Below are positions 1-8,973 of a DNA stretch of 64,000 bases, in pieces (position 1 is the stretch's first letter; every line of letters begins with the position of its first letter). Made by a program: the position numbers and the translations under genes. This DNA comes from Pseudoalteromonas piscicida (GTDB taxonomy: Bacteria; Pseudomonadota; Gammaproteobacteria; Enterobacterales; Alteromonadaceae). The stretch is from the NCBI RefSeq assembly GCF_002744175.1, contig NZ_NKHF01000084.1:19978-83977 (forward strand). The letters are read 5' to 3'. The notes under the pieces are model-generated. The model had not been told where the DNA came from, did no database searches, and worked only from the letters and a program-made list of their open reading frames with translations.

Positions 1-749
1 AACATAACTCCGAATTTTCAATGATGAAAGATCTGCCTTGCCCACTGGCAGGCCAAGCACAGCCTAGCTATCCACAGCTAAATGGTCGCCACAAAAGTGT
101 CCTGATGACGTTTATCGTCACGCTAATGTTAGCGGTATGGGGAATTGCCACAAAAGGCTGGTATTTGTATGAGCTGGGCGGCCTATTTATTGCGTGGGGC
201 ATTATTATTTCGTTTTTAGGCAAATTATCTGCCGATGAGGCAGCTAACCGATTTATTGAAGGGGTGTCAGACCTTGTTACCACCGCAGTGCTTATCGGTG
301 TGGCACGTGGTATTGCACTTATTTTAGAAGATGGTCAAATACTTCACACCATAGTTAACGGCCTCTCAACACCGCTTTCATACGTTGCTGCTGAAGTATC
401 AGCGGTGGGTATGTTACTGATCCAAACCTTACTAAATATGTTTATTCCTTCTGGCTCCGGTCAGGCCTATGTCACTATGCCGCTGATGGTTCCAGTTGGC
501 GACCTTGTTGGCGTGCCAAGACAAGTTGCGGTATTGGCATATCAATTTGGTGACGGATTCTCGAATATGATAGTTCCTACAAATGCGGTTCTAATGGGGA
601 TCTTAGGCATGGCAGGTGTACCTTACACGCACTGGTTTAGATTCTGCTTACCTTTGATGGTAAAATTGATGCTTGCTGCATCTACAGTACTTGTACTGGC
701 AGTTATGTTTGGCTATGGACTTGACGTTCAGCCTCAAATTACAGGCTAA
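1..749 (+). CDS. YfcC-family membrane transporter, 3' part only
   Basis: The reading frame is open from the left edge of the window, so the true start lies outside it; the first in-window ATG at 21 is probably internal. About 248 residues are visible. Hydrophobic segments alternate with short loops, and there is a conserved-looking stretch IPSGSGQAYVTMPLMVP followed by FGDGFSNMIVPTNAVLMG. Polar SGSGQ and PTN loops of this kind are typical of the C-terminal half of YfcC/DcuC-like basic amino acid or dicarboxylate carriers of the inner membrane, which are usually 450-500 residues long. The substrate cannot be told from this part. A terminator hairpin follows at 772-800. The family call is fairly safe. 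Confidence 0.75.
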   Translation, partial: HNSEFSMMKDLPCPLAGQAQPSYPQLNGRHKSVLMTFIVTLMLAVWGIATKGWYLYELGGLFIAWGIIISFLGKLSADEAANRFIEGVSDLVTTAVLIGVARGIALILEDGQILHTIVNGLSTPLSYVAAEVSAVGMLLIQTLLNMFIPSGSGQAYVTMPLMVPVGDLVGVPRQVAVLAYQFGDGFSNMIVPTNAVLMGILGMAGVPYTHWFRFCLPLMVKLMLAASTVLVLAVMFGYGLDVQPQITG

Positions 750-771
750 ATAGTCTAAAAGTTTAGCCGAT

Positions 772-800
772 AAAAGGTAGTACCAAGTGTACTGCCTTTT
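772..800 (+). terminator. Rho-independent terminator after the transporter
   Basis: Twelve-base arms AAAAGGTAGTAC (772-783) and GTACTGCCTTTT (789-800) pair with one G-T wobble around a 5-base loop, ending in a T run. It lies 23 bases after the transporter stop codon. Confidence 0.7.
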
Positions 801-934
801 CCCCTCAAAAAATTAAAGTTTTCTCTTCTCTAAGCAAATTTATTGATCTGTATTTATATTGTATGTAGTTTTATAAGTTAAGATTACTCATTAACCAGTT
901 AATTGCCGCGCGGATTTTAGCTAAACAGACTGAT

Positions 935-3490
935 ATGAATTTAACTTTTAGCCAATTTTACAATTTGACCTCCACAGCAGAACGTTATCAGTTTGCATTA
1001 AAACAGCTATATCAGCGTTTTGATGCCGATCACTGTTTCGTGGGCAAGTTTATTGATAACGATAAACGGGTAAAAACCGTGATGTATATGGCTGATGGTA
1101 AAGAAGTAGATAACATCATCTATGACTTAGAAGGCACTCCCTGTTTTGACGCTAAAGGCAGCAATGATGTCTGTAATGTAACCTTTGGTCTGCAGCAGCT
1201 ATACGCCGAAGATGAGATCCTTCGCGTACTCAGCATCGAAGGTTATTTAGGGGTAACATTAAGAGCCCTAGACCATAAGCCGATAGGCATTATGGTTTGC
1301 ATGTTTAACAAAGAAAAGCATATTAGTGAGGAAGAAAAAGAGTGGTTCCAAGAGCTGGGCCATCTTATTTCCACAGAACTAAATCATAATCTTGAACTTG
1401 CCAAACAAGGTCTGTTGCTAAAGCAGCTTGCAAAAGGAGAGCAAATTGCGGAGCTATGCACATGGACATGGCAACTTAAGCAGAATAAACACACTTTTTC
1501 TTCTCATCTCAACCACCTATTAAAAACCAACTCAAGACCACCTTCATTAGCATTGCTATTAGAAAAGTTAACAGTTGAAGATTCTGAGCGCTTGCGGGTT
1601 GCGCTTGAAAAAGTAAAACTTGGCAGCACTAAGCACATCGACTTGCAAGTGTCGCTCGCCACCCGCACTGAACGCTTTGGTCTTTTTAGGATCATTGGTC
1701 AGGTTGAACAAGATGAGCTTCACTCAGATGAACAGGTGTTTACCGCCACAATTCAAGATATTAGTTATATTTCCTCGCTTAACAGACAACTTGAGCTGAC
1801 TAATGTTGTGTTTGAACATGCAACAGAGGCCATCATGATCACAAACAATAAAAACGAAATTATCATGGTGAATCGTGCGTTTGAACGCTTGACTGGTTAC
1901 AACGGCCACGAGTTATTAGGGCAAGACCCTGCGGTGCTGTCTTCTGGTAAACAAGATAAAGCGTTTTATGAGTCGATGTGGGACGCATTGAATTCCCGTG
2001 GTCATTGGAAGGGAGAAATCCATAACCGTAGGAAAAACGGGCAAATTTACCCAGAAGAATTAACCTTAAGCGTTGTCAAAGACGAACAAGGCGAAGTCTC
2101 TAATTATGTTGGGATCTTTAGAGATATCACGGAGTGGAAGCGCAATGAATCCCAACTTACCTTTTATGCCAACCATGAACCACTGACGGCGTTATTAAAC
2201 CGCCGCAGCTTTATGCATAGGCTAGAAGAGCAAATATCCGGCTCAAGAAGCAATAACACCAGCTGCTCTTTGCTTTTCATTGGTTTAGATAGATTTAAAG
2301 AGGTTAACGACGTATTCGGCCCTGAAATTGGCGATAAAGTGCTAATTTCAGTAGCGAAACGACTAAAAAACGCGGTACGTCAAAACGATATCATAGCCAG
2401 ATATGGTGGTGATGAGTTTGCTTTGCTACTTACCCAAAGTGATGTAGAAAGTGCGTTAAAAGTCGCGCAGAAATTGGCACAGAAACTATCTCAACCCTAT
2501 GTGTTTAATGAAATTACCATTGAGCTAACTTGCTCAACAGGGGTTGCTCAGCTAGAAGCGGGTTCTCGGATCACTGCGGCAAACTTGCTAAGAAATGCCG
2601 CTCACGCATTAAATAGTGTGAAAAAAACCGAACGTGGACAAGTTGCACTTCATAATGCGACCATCCAAAATGCCTATCTCAATAAGATAAAACTTAAAGA
2701 CAAGTTAAAACAGGCACTGAAAGATCAAGCTTTAACTGTTTACTATCAGCCCATCGTCAATGCCGACAACAACCATATTACTAAGTTTGAAGCCTTGGTA
2801 CGTTGGTTTGATGATGAATACGGTATGGTCTCTCCAGGCACTTTTATTCCTATCGCTGAAGAGTTCGGTCTTATTCATTTGGTTGGTCAGTTTGTTCTGG
2901 AGCGCAGTTGTAAAGACTTGGCCACCATCCACCAAGCAGGCTTTACCGATGTGGGAATTTCCATAAACCGCTCAGTCAGTGAGTTTAAAGCCATTATCAA
3001 TCAAGTTAAGCTGATCACCAGCGCCATTGAAAAAGCAAACATTCCTTATGAGTCGATCACAATTGAGGTGACGGAGTCGCTAGCCACCAACCGATACACG
3101 TGGAAAACACTCAATCAATTAAGAGAGCATGGAATAAAAGTATCGCTCGATGACTTTTGTACTGGTTACTCATCGTTAAGTAACTTAATCGAAAACCAAG
3201 TAGACTACCTTAAAATTGACAAGAGCTTTGTTGATAGCTTAATGACTGACTTTAATAAACAAGTAATGATCGACTGTTTAATAAAACTCAGCGACAAATT
3301 AGGCATTGATGTCATTGCAGAGGGGGTAGAGCAGTTTACGCAACTCGAGAAACTCAAAGAACTTGGCTGTCATCATATTCAAGGGTTTTTCTACAGCCCA
3401 GCCAAGCCTATCGACGCCTGTTTAACCTTACTAAAAACCGATGCATTTGTTGTACAAGCACGTCAACACCAATCAATTGTACAAAGATAG
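935..3490 (+). CDS. GAF-PAS-GGDEF-EAL cyclic-di-GMP signalling protein
   Basis: An 851-residue soluble protein for synthesis and/or breakdown of cyclic di-GMP. The order is a GAF-like sensor (about 10-155), a linker, a PAS domain (about 290-405, ending in the typical GIFRDITEWKR), a diguanylate cyclase domain with intact GGDEF at 491-495, and an EAL phosphodiesterase domain with intact EAL at 619-621. RQND, nine residues before GGDEF, fits the RxxD product-inhibition site with its usual five-residue gap. DDFCTGYSSL and the later QGFFYSPAKP are EAL-domain hallmarks. Both catalytic halves therefore look functional; which activity dominates cannot be read from the sequence. No signal peptide or membrane segment is seen. 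The ribosome binding site before the ATG is weak. Confidence 0.93.
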   Translation: MNLTFSQFYNLTSTAERYQFALKQLYQRFDADHCFVGKFIDNDKRVKTVMYMADGKEVDNIIYDLEGTPCFDAKGSNDVCNVTFGLQQLYAEDEILRVLSIEGYLGVTLRALDHKPIGIMVCMFNKEKHISEEEKEWFQELGHLISTELNHNLELAKQGLLLKQLAKGEQIAELCTWTWQLKQNKHTFSSHLNHLLKTNSRPPSLALLLEKLTVEDSERLRVALEKVKLGSTKHIDLQVSLATRTERFGLFRIIGQVEQDELHSDEQVFTATIQDISYISSLNRQLELTNVVFEHATEAIMITNNKNEIIMVNRAFERLTGYNGHELLGQDPAVLSSGKQDKAFYESMWDALNSRGHWKGEIHNRRKNGQIYPEELTLSVVKDEQGEVSNYVGIFRDITEWKRNESQLTFYANHEPLTALLNRRSFMHRLEEQISGSRSNNTSCSLLFIGLDRFKEVNDVFGPEIGDKVLISVAKRLKNAVRQNDIIARYGGDEFALLLTQSDVESALKVAQKLAQKLSQPYVFNEITIELTCSTGVAQLEAGSRITAANLLRNAAHALNSVKKTERGQVALHNATIQNAYLNKIKLKDKLKQALKDQALTVYYQPIVNADNNHITKFEALVRWFDDEYGMVSPGTFIPIAEEFGLIHLVGQFVLERSCKDLATIHQAGFTDVGISINRSVSEFKAIINQVKLITSAIEKANIPYESITIEVTESLATNRYTWKTLNQLREHGIKVSLDDFCTGYSSLSNLIENQVDYLKIDKSFVDSLMTDFNKQVMIDCLIKLSDKLGIDVIAEGVEQFTQLEKLKELGCHHIQGFFYSPAKPIDACLTLLKTDAFVVQARQHQSIVQR

Positions 3491-3496
3491 AAGATA

Positions 3497-3524
3497 GTAG
3501 GGGATGCGCTTACACATTCCCTAC
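3497..3524. terminator. Hairpin between convergent genes
   Basis: GTAGGGGATG (3497-3506) pairs with CATTCCCTAC (3515-3524) with one wobble and an 8-base loop, followed by AATTTTATC. It lies between the convergent GGDEF/EAL and hemH genes and could stop transcription from the left. Confidence 0.65.
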
Positions 3525-3566
3525 AATTTTATCTCAAGTGCAGGTTTACTAAATTATCGCAACCCC

Positions 3567-4589
3567 TTACAGCAAAGGTTTGATCAAAGCAGTGATTGCT
3601 TTAATGTGGTCATCACGGTCATTCAGTGCCGGAATATAGCGATACTTTTCACCGCCAGCAGACTCAAACACTTCTCTGTTCTCTACCTCTAACTCTTCTA
3701 ATGTCTCAAGGCAATCAGCACTAAAAGCGGGGCTCAAAATTGCGACATCTTTAATGCCTTGCGCCGGAAAACTCTCTAATGTTTTGTCGGTATAAGGTTG
3801 TAGCCATTCGGCTTTACCAAAGCGGCTTTGGAATGTAGTCATGACTTTTTCTTTGTCTAAGCCGAGCTTTTCGACAACTAGGCGCGTTGTTTGCTGACAA
3901 AAACAGTGATACGGATCCCCTCTGTCTAAAAAGAGCTTTGGCGTACCATGGTATGAGAACACCAACTTGTCGGGGTGTCCATGTGCGTCAAGATCTTCTT
4001 TAATTGAGTTGGCTAGCGATTCCACATACAAAGGATGTTTATGATAACCATTGATAAAGTGAAGCTCAGGTACCCAACGCCAGCCACGTAAGACCTTAGA
4101 AACTTGGTCAAATGTAGAGCCAGTCGTCGCGCTTGAATATTGCGGATATAGCGGGACCACGATTATTCTAGTCACGCCTTTTTCTCTGAGCTTCTCAAGC
4201 CCCGACTCAATGGAAGGGTTACCGTAGCGCATTGCCAGCTCTACTTCGATATCCTCAAATCCTTCGCTGCGAAGTTGTTTTTCAATCTTGTCGGTTTGCG
4301 CTTGGCTAATTGTGATAAGCGGCGAGCCTTCTTCGGTCCAAATAGATTGGTAGGCATGAGCGGATTTTTTTGGCCGAACACGTAGAATAATCCCGTGCAA
4401 AATCATAAGCCAAATCAGCCTTGGGATTTCAACAATACGGGGATCTGACAAGAATTCAGCGAGATAGACTCTAAGCGCTTTTGCCGTAGGTGCATCTGGA
4501 CTTCCTAAATTCGTTATCAAAATTCCTGTTTTTGAATTGAACCGACCTTCATGTGGATTATCTGTTATGGCTGAAAAGCGAGACACCAA
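3567..4589 (-). CDS. hemH: Ferrochelatase
   Basis: A 340-residue protein that inserts ferrous iron into protoporphyrin IX, the last step of heme synthesis. The length suits the family. The signature LVFSYHGTPKLF (about 209-220) contains the catalytic histidine (H214). GILITNLGSPDAPT near the N terminus, YPQYSSATTGS (about 148-158) and the acidic FSADCLETLEEL stretch near residue 290 are also family hallmarks. It is transcribed alone, convergent with the GGDEF/EAL gene and divergent from the chemoreceptor, sharing the 4590-4820 region for promoters. Confidence 0.97.
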   Translation of the reverse strand: MVSRFSAITDNPHEGRFNSKTGILITNLGSPDAPTAKALRVYLAEFLSDPRIVEIPRLIWLMILHGIILRVRPKKSAHAYQSIWTEEGSPLITISQAQTDKIEKQLRSEGFEDIEVELAMRYGNPSIESGLEKLREKGVTRIIVVPLYPQYSSATTGSTFDQVSKVLRGWRWVPELHFINGYHKHPLYVESLANSIKEDLDAHGHPDKLVFSYHGTPKLFLDRGDPYHCFCQQTTRLVVEKLGLDKEKVMTTFQSRFGKAEWLQPYTDKTLESFPAQGIKDVAILSPAFSADCLETLEELEVENREVFESAGGEKYRYIPALNDRDDHIKAITALIKPLL

Positions 4590-4820
4590 ACGCTCCTTAG
4601 TTTATCATTTTAGTGATTTTATTTTACAGAAAAGCCAGTACGTGAGTAAGCCTAATTTGGATCTTAACTGCCACAAATCAATTTGCGGCCACAATTTACT
4701 CACACTATAGTTGTAATTATCGTTAATTAATCCTTTCTCTATTGCTATTGGAGTTATGAGGGCGTATTTTCCTGCCCTCATAAAGGGAAAATAAAATATC
4801 TGTAGTTTTGGAATGTTTAA

Positions 4821-6374
4821 ATGAGAACCAATCACCCAATAACTCAAAGAGAAAAGACCTTTTCTCGCGATGTAAAACTCATCTCCGTCACGGATCTTAA
4901 AGGTAATATCGTCGATTGTAACCAAGCATTTATCGACGTAAGCGGCTTTTCCCGTGATGAGTTACTTGGGCAACCTCATAATATTGTAAGGCACCCAGAT
5001 ATGCCTCCTGTTGCGTTCAAAACTATGTGGCAACAGCTTAAGACCGGCAAACCGTGGATGGGCATTGTAAAAAACCGTTGCAAAAATGGCGACCACTATT
5101 GGGTTGATGCATATGTGACCCCCATTACTGAGAACGGTAAAATCGTCGGCTATGAATCTGTAAGAAGCTGCCCAGACAGAGCCACCGTTGAGCGGGCAAA
5201 CCAACTTTACACTAGCGTTAATGCAAATAAAGGCAACGGCTTTAGCTTACCTAAGTTAAGAGTTATATGGCCTGTATTTAACATTATTTCGTCTTTATTA
5301 CTTTGGTATTTTGTTTCTGAGTCTGCAGGCTTCTTCTGGTTAATGGCAAATATGCTTGCCTATTCAGCTTACGCAACTTGGCGTGATAAAGAACAGCTAA
5401 AACGCCTAGAGTCAGAGCTGGCTCACAGTTTTTGCGATGAGATTTCTGAACAAGTCTATTCAACTTGGGAAGGCACCATGGCGTCTATTCAAGTGCGCTT
5501 AAAGAGCGAAAGGGCACATTTAGATACCATTCTTACCCGCGTTGAACATGCAGCGCAGAATGTTTCTCGCGGTGCGCATACCGCCAGCAATGAGGCGCAG
5601 GCAACTTATGCAGACCTACAAAAGCAACAAACCGAAACTGAACTAGTTGCCACGGCCATGAACGAAATGACTACCACTATTAATGATGTCTCTAATAGTG
5701 TACAACTCAGTGCCAAAGACGCTCAAAACTCATTGGATTTAACATCGCAAACGGAACAAATTGCCAATAAAACAAAAATTGCATTTGGTGATTTGAGTAA
5801 CACGATCGCAGACATCCGAAACTCAGTCGAAGGTGTCTCAAAACAAACCGACAAGATAGCAGCCGCAGCGCAGATCATTGAACAAATCGCAGAGCAAACC
5901 AATTTGTTAGCACTTAACGCTGCCATTGAGGCCGCTCGCGCAGGAGAGCAAGGTAGAGGTTTTGCCGTTGTTGCTGACGAGGTAAGACATTTAGCACAGC
6001 GCACTCAGGAATCAACCAAAGAAATCCATGCGATCATCGAAGAGCTAACAACAAGCACTCAAGCGTCGGTAAGTATCGCGCAGCAAGGCCAGGAAGAGTC
6101 ATTGCATGGGATAGAACAGTTAAATGAAAGCACGGACATGCTACAACAGATCACTCAAGCGGTGATCCAAATAAGCGATATGTCGATGCAGATTGCCACC
6201 TCAGTAGAGCAGCAAGCGGCGGTCTCTGATGACATCAATCAACAGGTTGTTAATATTGCCCAACTGGCAAACAACAGCCTAGATAGCGCAGATAAAGTGC
6301 ACCAAGAAAGTAAAGACTTAGAATCAACAGCAAAAGAAATGCACGAGCTTATCGTCCGCTTTAAGCGAAATTGA
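4821..6374 (+). CDS. Aer-like PAS-domain methyl-accepting chemotaxis protein
   Basis: A 517-residue chemoreceptor. Residues about 10-125 form an Aer-type PAS domain (GNIVDCNQAFIDVSGFSRDEL, then HNIVRHPDMPP and the GYESVRSCP end), which in Aer binds FAD to sense redox or energy state. Two closely spaced hydrophobic segments (about 150-190) form a membrane hairpin. A cytoplasmic signalling domain follows, with the hairpin tip EQTNLLALNAAIEAARAGEQ and GRGFAVVADEVR (about 353-388), which contacts CheA and CheW. There is no periplasmic ligand domain and no C-terminal CheR-binding pentapeptide. A strong terminator follows. Flavin binding is inferred from the family. Confidence 0.93.
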   Translation: MRTNHPITQREKTFSRDVKLISVTDLKGNIVDCNQAFIDVSGFSRDELLGQPHNIVRHPDMPPVAFKTMWQQLKTGKPWMGIVKNRCKNGDHYWVDAYVTPITENGKIVGYESVRSCPDRATVERANQLYTSVNANKGNGFSLPKLRVIWPVFNIISSLLLWYFVSESAGFFWLMANMLAYSAYATWRDKEQLKRLESELAHSFCDEISEQVYSTWEGTMASIQVRLKSERAHLDTILTRVEHAAQNVSRGAHTASNEAQATYADLQKQQTETELVATAMNEMTTTINDVSNSVQLSAKDAQNSLDLTSQTEQIANKTKIAFGDLSNTIADIRNSVEGVSKQTDKIAAAAQIIEQIAEQTNLLALNAAIEAARAGEQGRGFAVVADEVRHLAQRTQESTKEIHAIIEELTTSTQASVSIAQQGQEESLHGIEQLNESTDMLQQITQAVIQISDMSMQIATSVEQQAAVSDDINQQVVNIAQLANNSLDSADKVHQESKDLESTAKEMHELIVRFKRN

Positions 6375-6389
6375 TGCTGGTCAGTTAAA

Positions 6390-6427
6390 CAACAAAAAAG
6401 GACATCAACCGGTGTCCTTTTTTGTTG
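6390..6427. terminator. Strong terminator after the chemoreceptor
   Basis: A perfect 15-base inverted repeat: CAACAAAAAAGGACA at 6390-6404 pairs with 6413-6427 around an 8-base loop. The arms carry A and T runs, so it could work in both directions. Confidence 0.85.
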
Positions 6428-6571
6428 CTAGCCTAATCAGCTTGAGCTTGAACTGCCAGAATCTAACAATCGCATACGGCACAGCAGGTAGTGGGGAACG
6501 CCCCATTAATAAGTAAACCAAATGCTGGCGGAAGATTTGCTCCGAAAATGGCGTGGCAGTGTTTATTAAAC

Positions 6572-7267
6572 TTAATTTTGTGGCTTATTAGAGATACATT
6601 TCACTCGTTTCATATAGCCACTTTGAGTTAACACTTGTGAGCCGGATGGATAACTATTAATGAGTAAATCCCCATTTTCTAGTATCCAAGAAGACTTAGG
6701 CATACCAACCAAACTGTATAATTTTTCTATTTTGAAATCATTAGACATTAGATGAATATTTCCGTAGTTCGACATCATATGTGCTAAACCTGAAGTTACG
6801 ACTATGCCAAATGGCATTTCATAAATATCTTCAACATTCATTTGTTTGATAAGTGTAATTTTATCGTTTTCATCTATTAGCAGTAATTCACCACCAAACT
6901 CACCGTGATTAGTACCAGTAATAATCTTGCCACCTAAATTGAAGATAATTTCTGGTTGTATGATTTGATGCTCAATTACTATTTTATTTTTTGAATCATA
7001 TGATCTGCGAGGAAACGATTTTTTGTATTTCCCAGTTGCTCTATCAACCAATTCAAATAACCGTTGTTCTTGAGATGAATCAGTTTTACCTGTTCCATCA
7101 AAAAACTCTTTTACACCAACTTCCGTTACTTCTCTTTCTACGCTGCCTTTAAATTCTGTTTTATTTGGATACTTCGATGCGTCACTTGCACCACATGAAA
7201 TATCTTCAAACACATTCGCGGATAGCGAAAAAGAGCATAAAAGTAGAATACATATCGAATATTGCAA
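6572..7267 (-). CDS. Exported protein of unknown function
   Basis: About 231 residues. I place the start at a TTG codon (7267), because AAGGAG lies six bases before it and the N terminus then becomes a clean signal peptide (hydrophobic YSICILLLCSFSLSA, then a cut before NVFEDI). An upstream ATG at 7309 would add 14 charged residues with no ribosome binding site. The mature part alternates short hydrophobic and polar stretches in a beta-rich style (for example GGELLLIDENDKITLIKQ), as in small propeller or YncE-like proteins, but no family is certain. Low GC and no operon partner. Confidence 0.6.
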   Translation of the reverse strand: MQYSICILLLCSFSLSANVFEDISCGASDASKYPNKTEFKGSVEREVTEVGVKEFFDGTGKTDSSQEQRLFELVDRATGKYKKSFPRRSYDSKNKIVIEHQIIQPEIIFNLGGKIITGTNHGEFGGELLLIDENDKITLIKQMNVEDIYEMPFGIVVTSGLAHMMSNYGNIHLMSNDFKIEKLYSLVGMPKSSWILENGDLLINSYPSGSQVLTQSGYMKRVKCISNKPQN

Positions 7268-7353
7268 CCGACTCTCCTTATATTGTGATAACTTGCGTAA
7301 ACGGCACAAAGCGCCAAGATTAGAGATGAGCTAACTCAGCTAAGCAAATACCA

Positions 7354-8562
7354 TTATATCTTACGTTTTAACCCAGATTTAGCACGTTCTTTTATATTTG
7401 TTTGAATATAGATTTGATCCGTTGTTGCGATTTTAGCATGGCCTAAGTCTTCAGATAGATGTTTTAACGGGCGATGCTGAGCATCGTGTGTTGCGCCTGT
7501 ATGCCTTAGCCAGTGCGATGTTGCCGCCTCAAGCTGTTCAGAATCCTCAGTAAAACCATCTTCTTTCAATTTAGCCACCGCCAGATCAAAACTCTGTTGC
7601 ACAATACGGCGAAGTTGACGAACATTCATTCCGCCTTGACCACGTAGCTTGTGAATGATTGGGTAGGGCTCGTCAACACGGGGCAGGGCACTTAAACCGC
7701 GATATTGCCGATACCGCTTCAGATAACCAATAAAGTCCTCACTCAGTGTTACATCTCTTAATTTATTTCCTTTTCCCATGATCCTAAGATACCAAAAATC
7801 ATCTTGATCTTGCCAAAAGTGACTCATAACCGGAGACCAGTGAGGGCGATCGGAAAGCTCTGAAATACGTAAATACAATCCCTTTAAGCAAGCCAATACA
7901 AACAAATTTCGTTCTAAGTCTGGCTGCTGCTCACTTAAGTCACGCGTTACACCAAACACATATTCCCACTGTAAATCGCTCAACGTATCGGGGAGATTAA
8001 TTTGCGATTGAACTACCAAATACGGGCTATTTTTCTTAACCACAGGTACAAAGTTAGCAAACGACTTTTCTTCCAAAATCGCAAACTTATAAAATACGTT
8101 AAGTGCGGTGAACATTGCTGCTAAAGTCTGCTGGCTAGCGCCATTCTCTTTAAGCACAAAAGGCCGCCAGTTTTCATTAACCTGGCGTATACCTTGGTTC
8201 TGTTTATAACGCCACTGAACCGACGTTTGCGTCCACGCTTTATCTGGCTCAACCACAAAATCCACATAAGCCTCAATATCTTCGCGTTTTAGTTCAAACA
8301 CCGACTTTTCGGCCACTAACCAAGACCACAAATAAAATCGCTCCAATTCATTACGAAAGCGGTTAAAAGTTGCTTCAGACTTACGGCCATAGACATATAA
8401 AAACTGATACAAAAACTGCAACTCATCAACAACCGGCAATGTTTTATCATGACGCGCTAAAAATTTTGCCAACTCAGGATATTCATGTGCTAACGTATTA
8501 TCTTCAAGATGCGCAATTTGATACCTAAGCTGCTTTAGGGTATCGACTAAGGGCAAAACCAT
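7354..8562 (-). CDS. Tyrosine recombinase (site-specific integrase)
   Basis: About 402 residues. The start is taken at ATG 8562 (MVLPLVDTLKQL); the frame is open 27 codons further upstream, but that stretch is hydrophobic and has no good ribosome binding site. The C-terminal half carries the catalytic set of phage-type integrases: arginine in LRISEL, lysine in MGKGNKLRDV, HWLRHTGAT (H and R), LGHA (second H) and tyrosine in DQIYIQ. The N-terminal half has an alpha-helical SAM-like core-binding region. It cuts and rejoins DNA through a phosphotyrosine link. It lies just outside the proposed left end of the Mu-like prophage, which has its own DDE transposase, so it is probably a host or older-island gene rather than the prophage integrase. 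Confidence 0.85.
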   Translation of the reverse strand: MVLPLVDTLKQLRYQIAHLEDNTLAHEYPELAKFLARHDKTLPVVDELQFLYQFLYVYGRKSEATFNRFRNELERFYLWSWLVAEKSVFELKREDIEAYVDFVVEPDKAWTQTSVQWRYKQNQGIRQVNENWRPFVLKENGASQQTLAAMFTALNVFYKFAILEEKSFANFVPVVKKNSPYLVVQSQINLPDTLSDLQWEYVFGVTRDLSEQQPDLERNLFVLACLKGLYLRISELSDRPHWSPVMSHFWQDQDDFWYLRIMGKGNKLRDVTLSEDFIGYLKRYRQYRGLSALPRVDEPYPIIHKLRGQGGMNVRQLRRIVQQSFDLAVAKLKEDGFTEDSEQLEAATSHWLRHTGATHDAQHRPLKHLSEDLGHAKIATTDQIYIQTNIKERAKSGLKRKI

Positions 8563-8956
8563 ATTAAGTCCGATATTGGTTAGTATTGGACATATTATAG
8601 TAATGATACCGCCTCTTATGCAATACTGTATAAAACAACCCATAATTTACGTTATGTTAAATAGGTAAATATGAGACATTTTGACGGGTGTTTTTGTTGT
8701 AAGGGGTTGTTCATTTCTAGATTTGAGTATGGATCGGATTCCAATGAATGGATGCTCTGAAGCCCCTATTAAATCTGGACCTCAGATAATTTCGCTTTAA
8801 ATCCTTAAAATCTCATCAGGCATTTGTTTTTAGACAAAACCTGATCGTTTTGCCTCATTTCGCGATCATTCCTGCTCATTGTACGTTTAGAATTAGATCG
8901 AAATTCGCCGTTTAAAATTGAGTTTAAACGACCTTTAAACGGACATTAAACACGGT
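8563..8956. other. Gene-free stretch with the prophage left end
   Basis: I find no convincing gene here. The left part should be host DNA upstream of the recombinase. A TG at 8776 is the proposed left end of the prophage. Short similar words (CCTCA at 8780-8784 and 8853-8857, GCTCA at 8874-8878) might be transposase-binding sites. The right end of the stretch holds the first phased TTTAAA cluster. Confidence 0.5.
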
Positions 8957-8973
8957 TTAAATCTTGTTTAAAG
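8910..8973. repeat. Phased GTTTAAAC cluster A (six copies)
   Basis: TTTAAA-type cores are centred at 8913.5, 8925.5, 8936.5, 8947.5, 8958.5 and 8969.5, giving spacings of 12, 11, 11, 11 and 11 bp. The fourth copy is ATTAAA. The cluster starts about 130 bp inside the proposed left end and runs over the 3' end of the gpF gene. Its role is unknown. Confidence 0.8.

Noticed and set aside
4605..4925. Open frame of 106 codons on the minus strand
   Set aside because: It lies opposite the start of the chemoreceptor gene, has no ribosome binding site and encodes no recognisable domain; the region is better explained as shared promoter space of hemH and the receptor gene.
7354..8562. Tyrosine recombinase as the integrase of this prophage
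   Set aside because: The prophage has a complete MuA/MuB transposition system and the recombinase lies outside the proposed end; no att-type long direct repeats are seen at the prophage borders.
8796..8809. Two TTTAAA-like words left of cluster A
   Set aside because: Their centres are 8 bp apart and out of phase with the cluster; probably chance in AT-rich DNA.
8910..8973. Phased repeats as a CRISPR array
   Set aside because: The unit is only 8 bp with 3-bp spacers of no spacer-like length, and there are no cas genes; the spacing fits the DNA helix instead.
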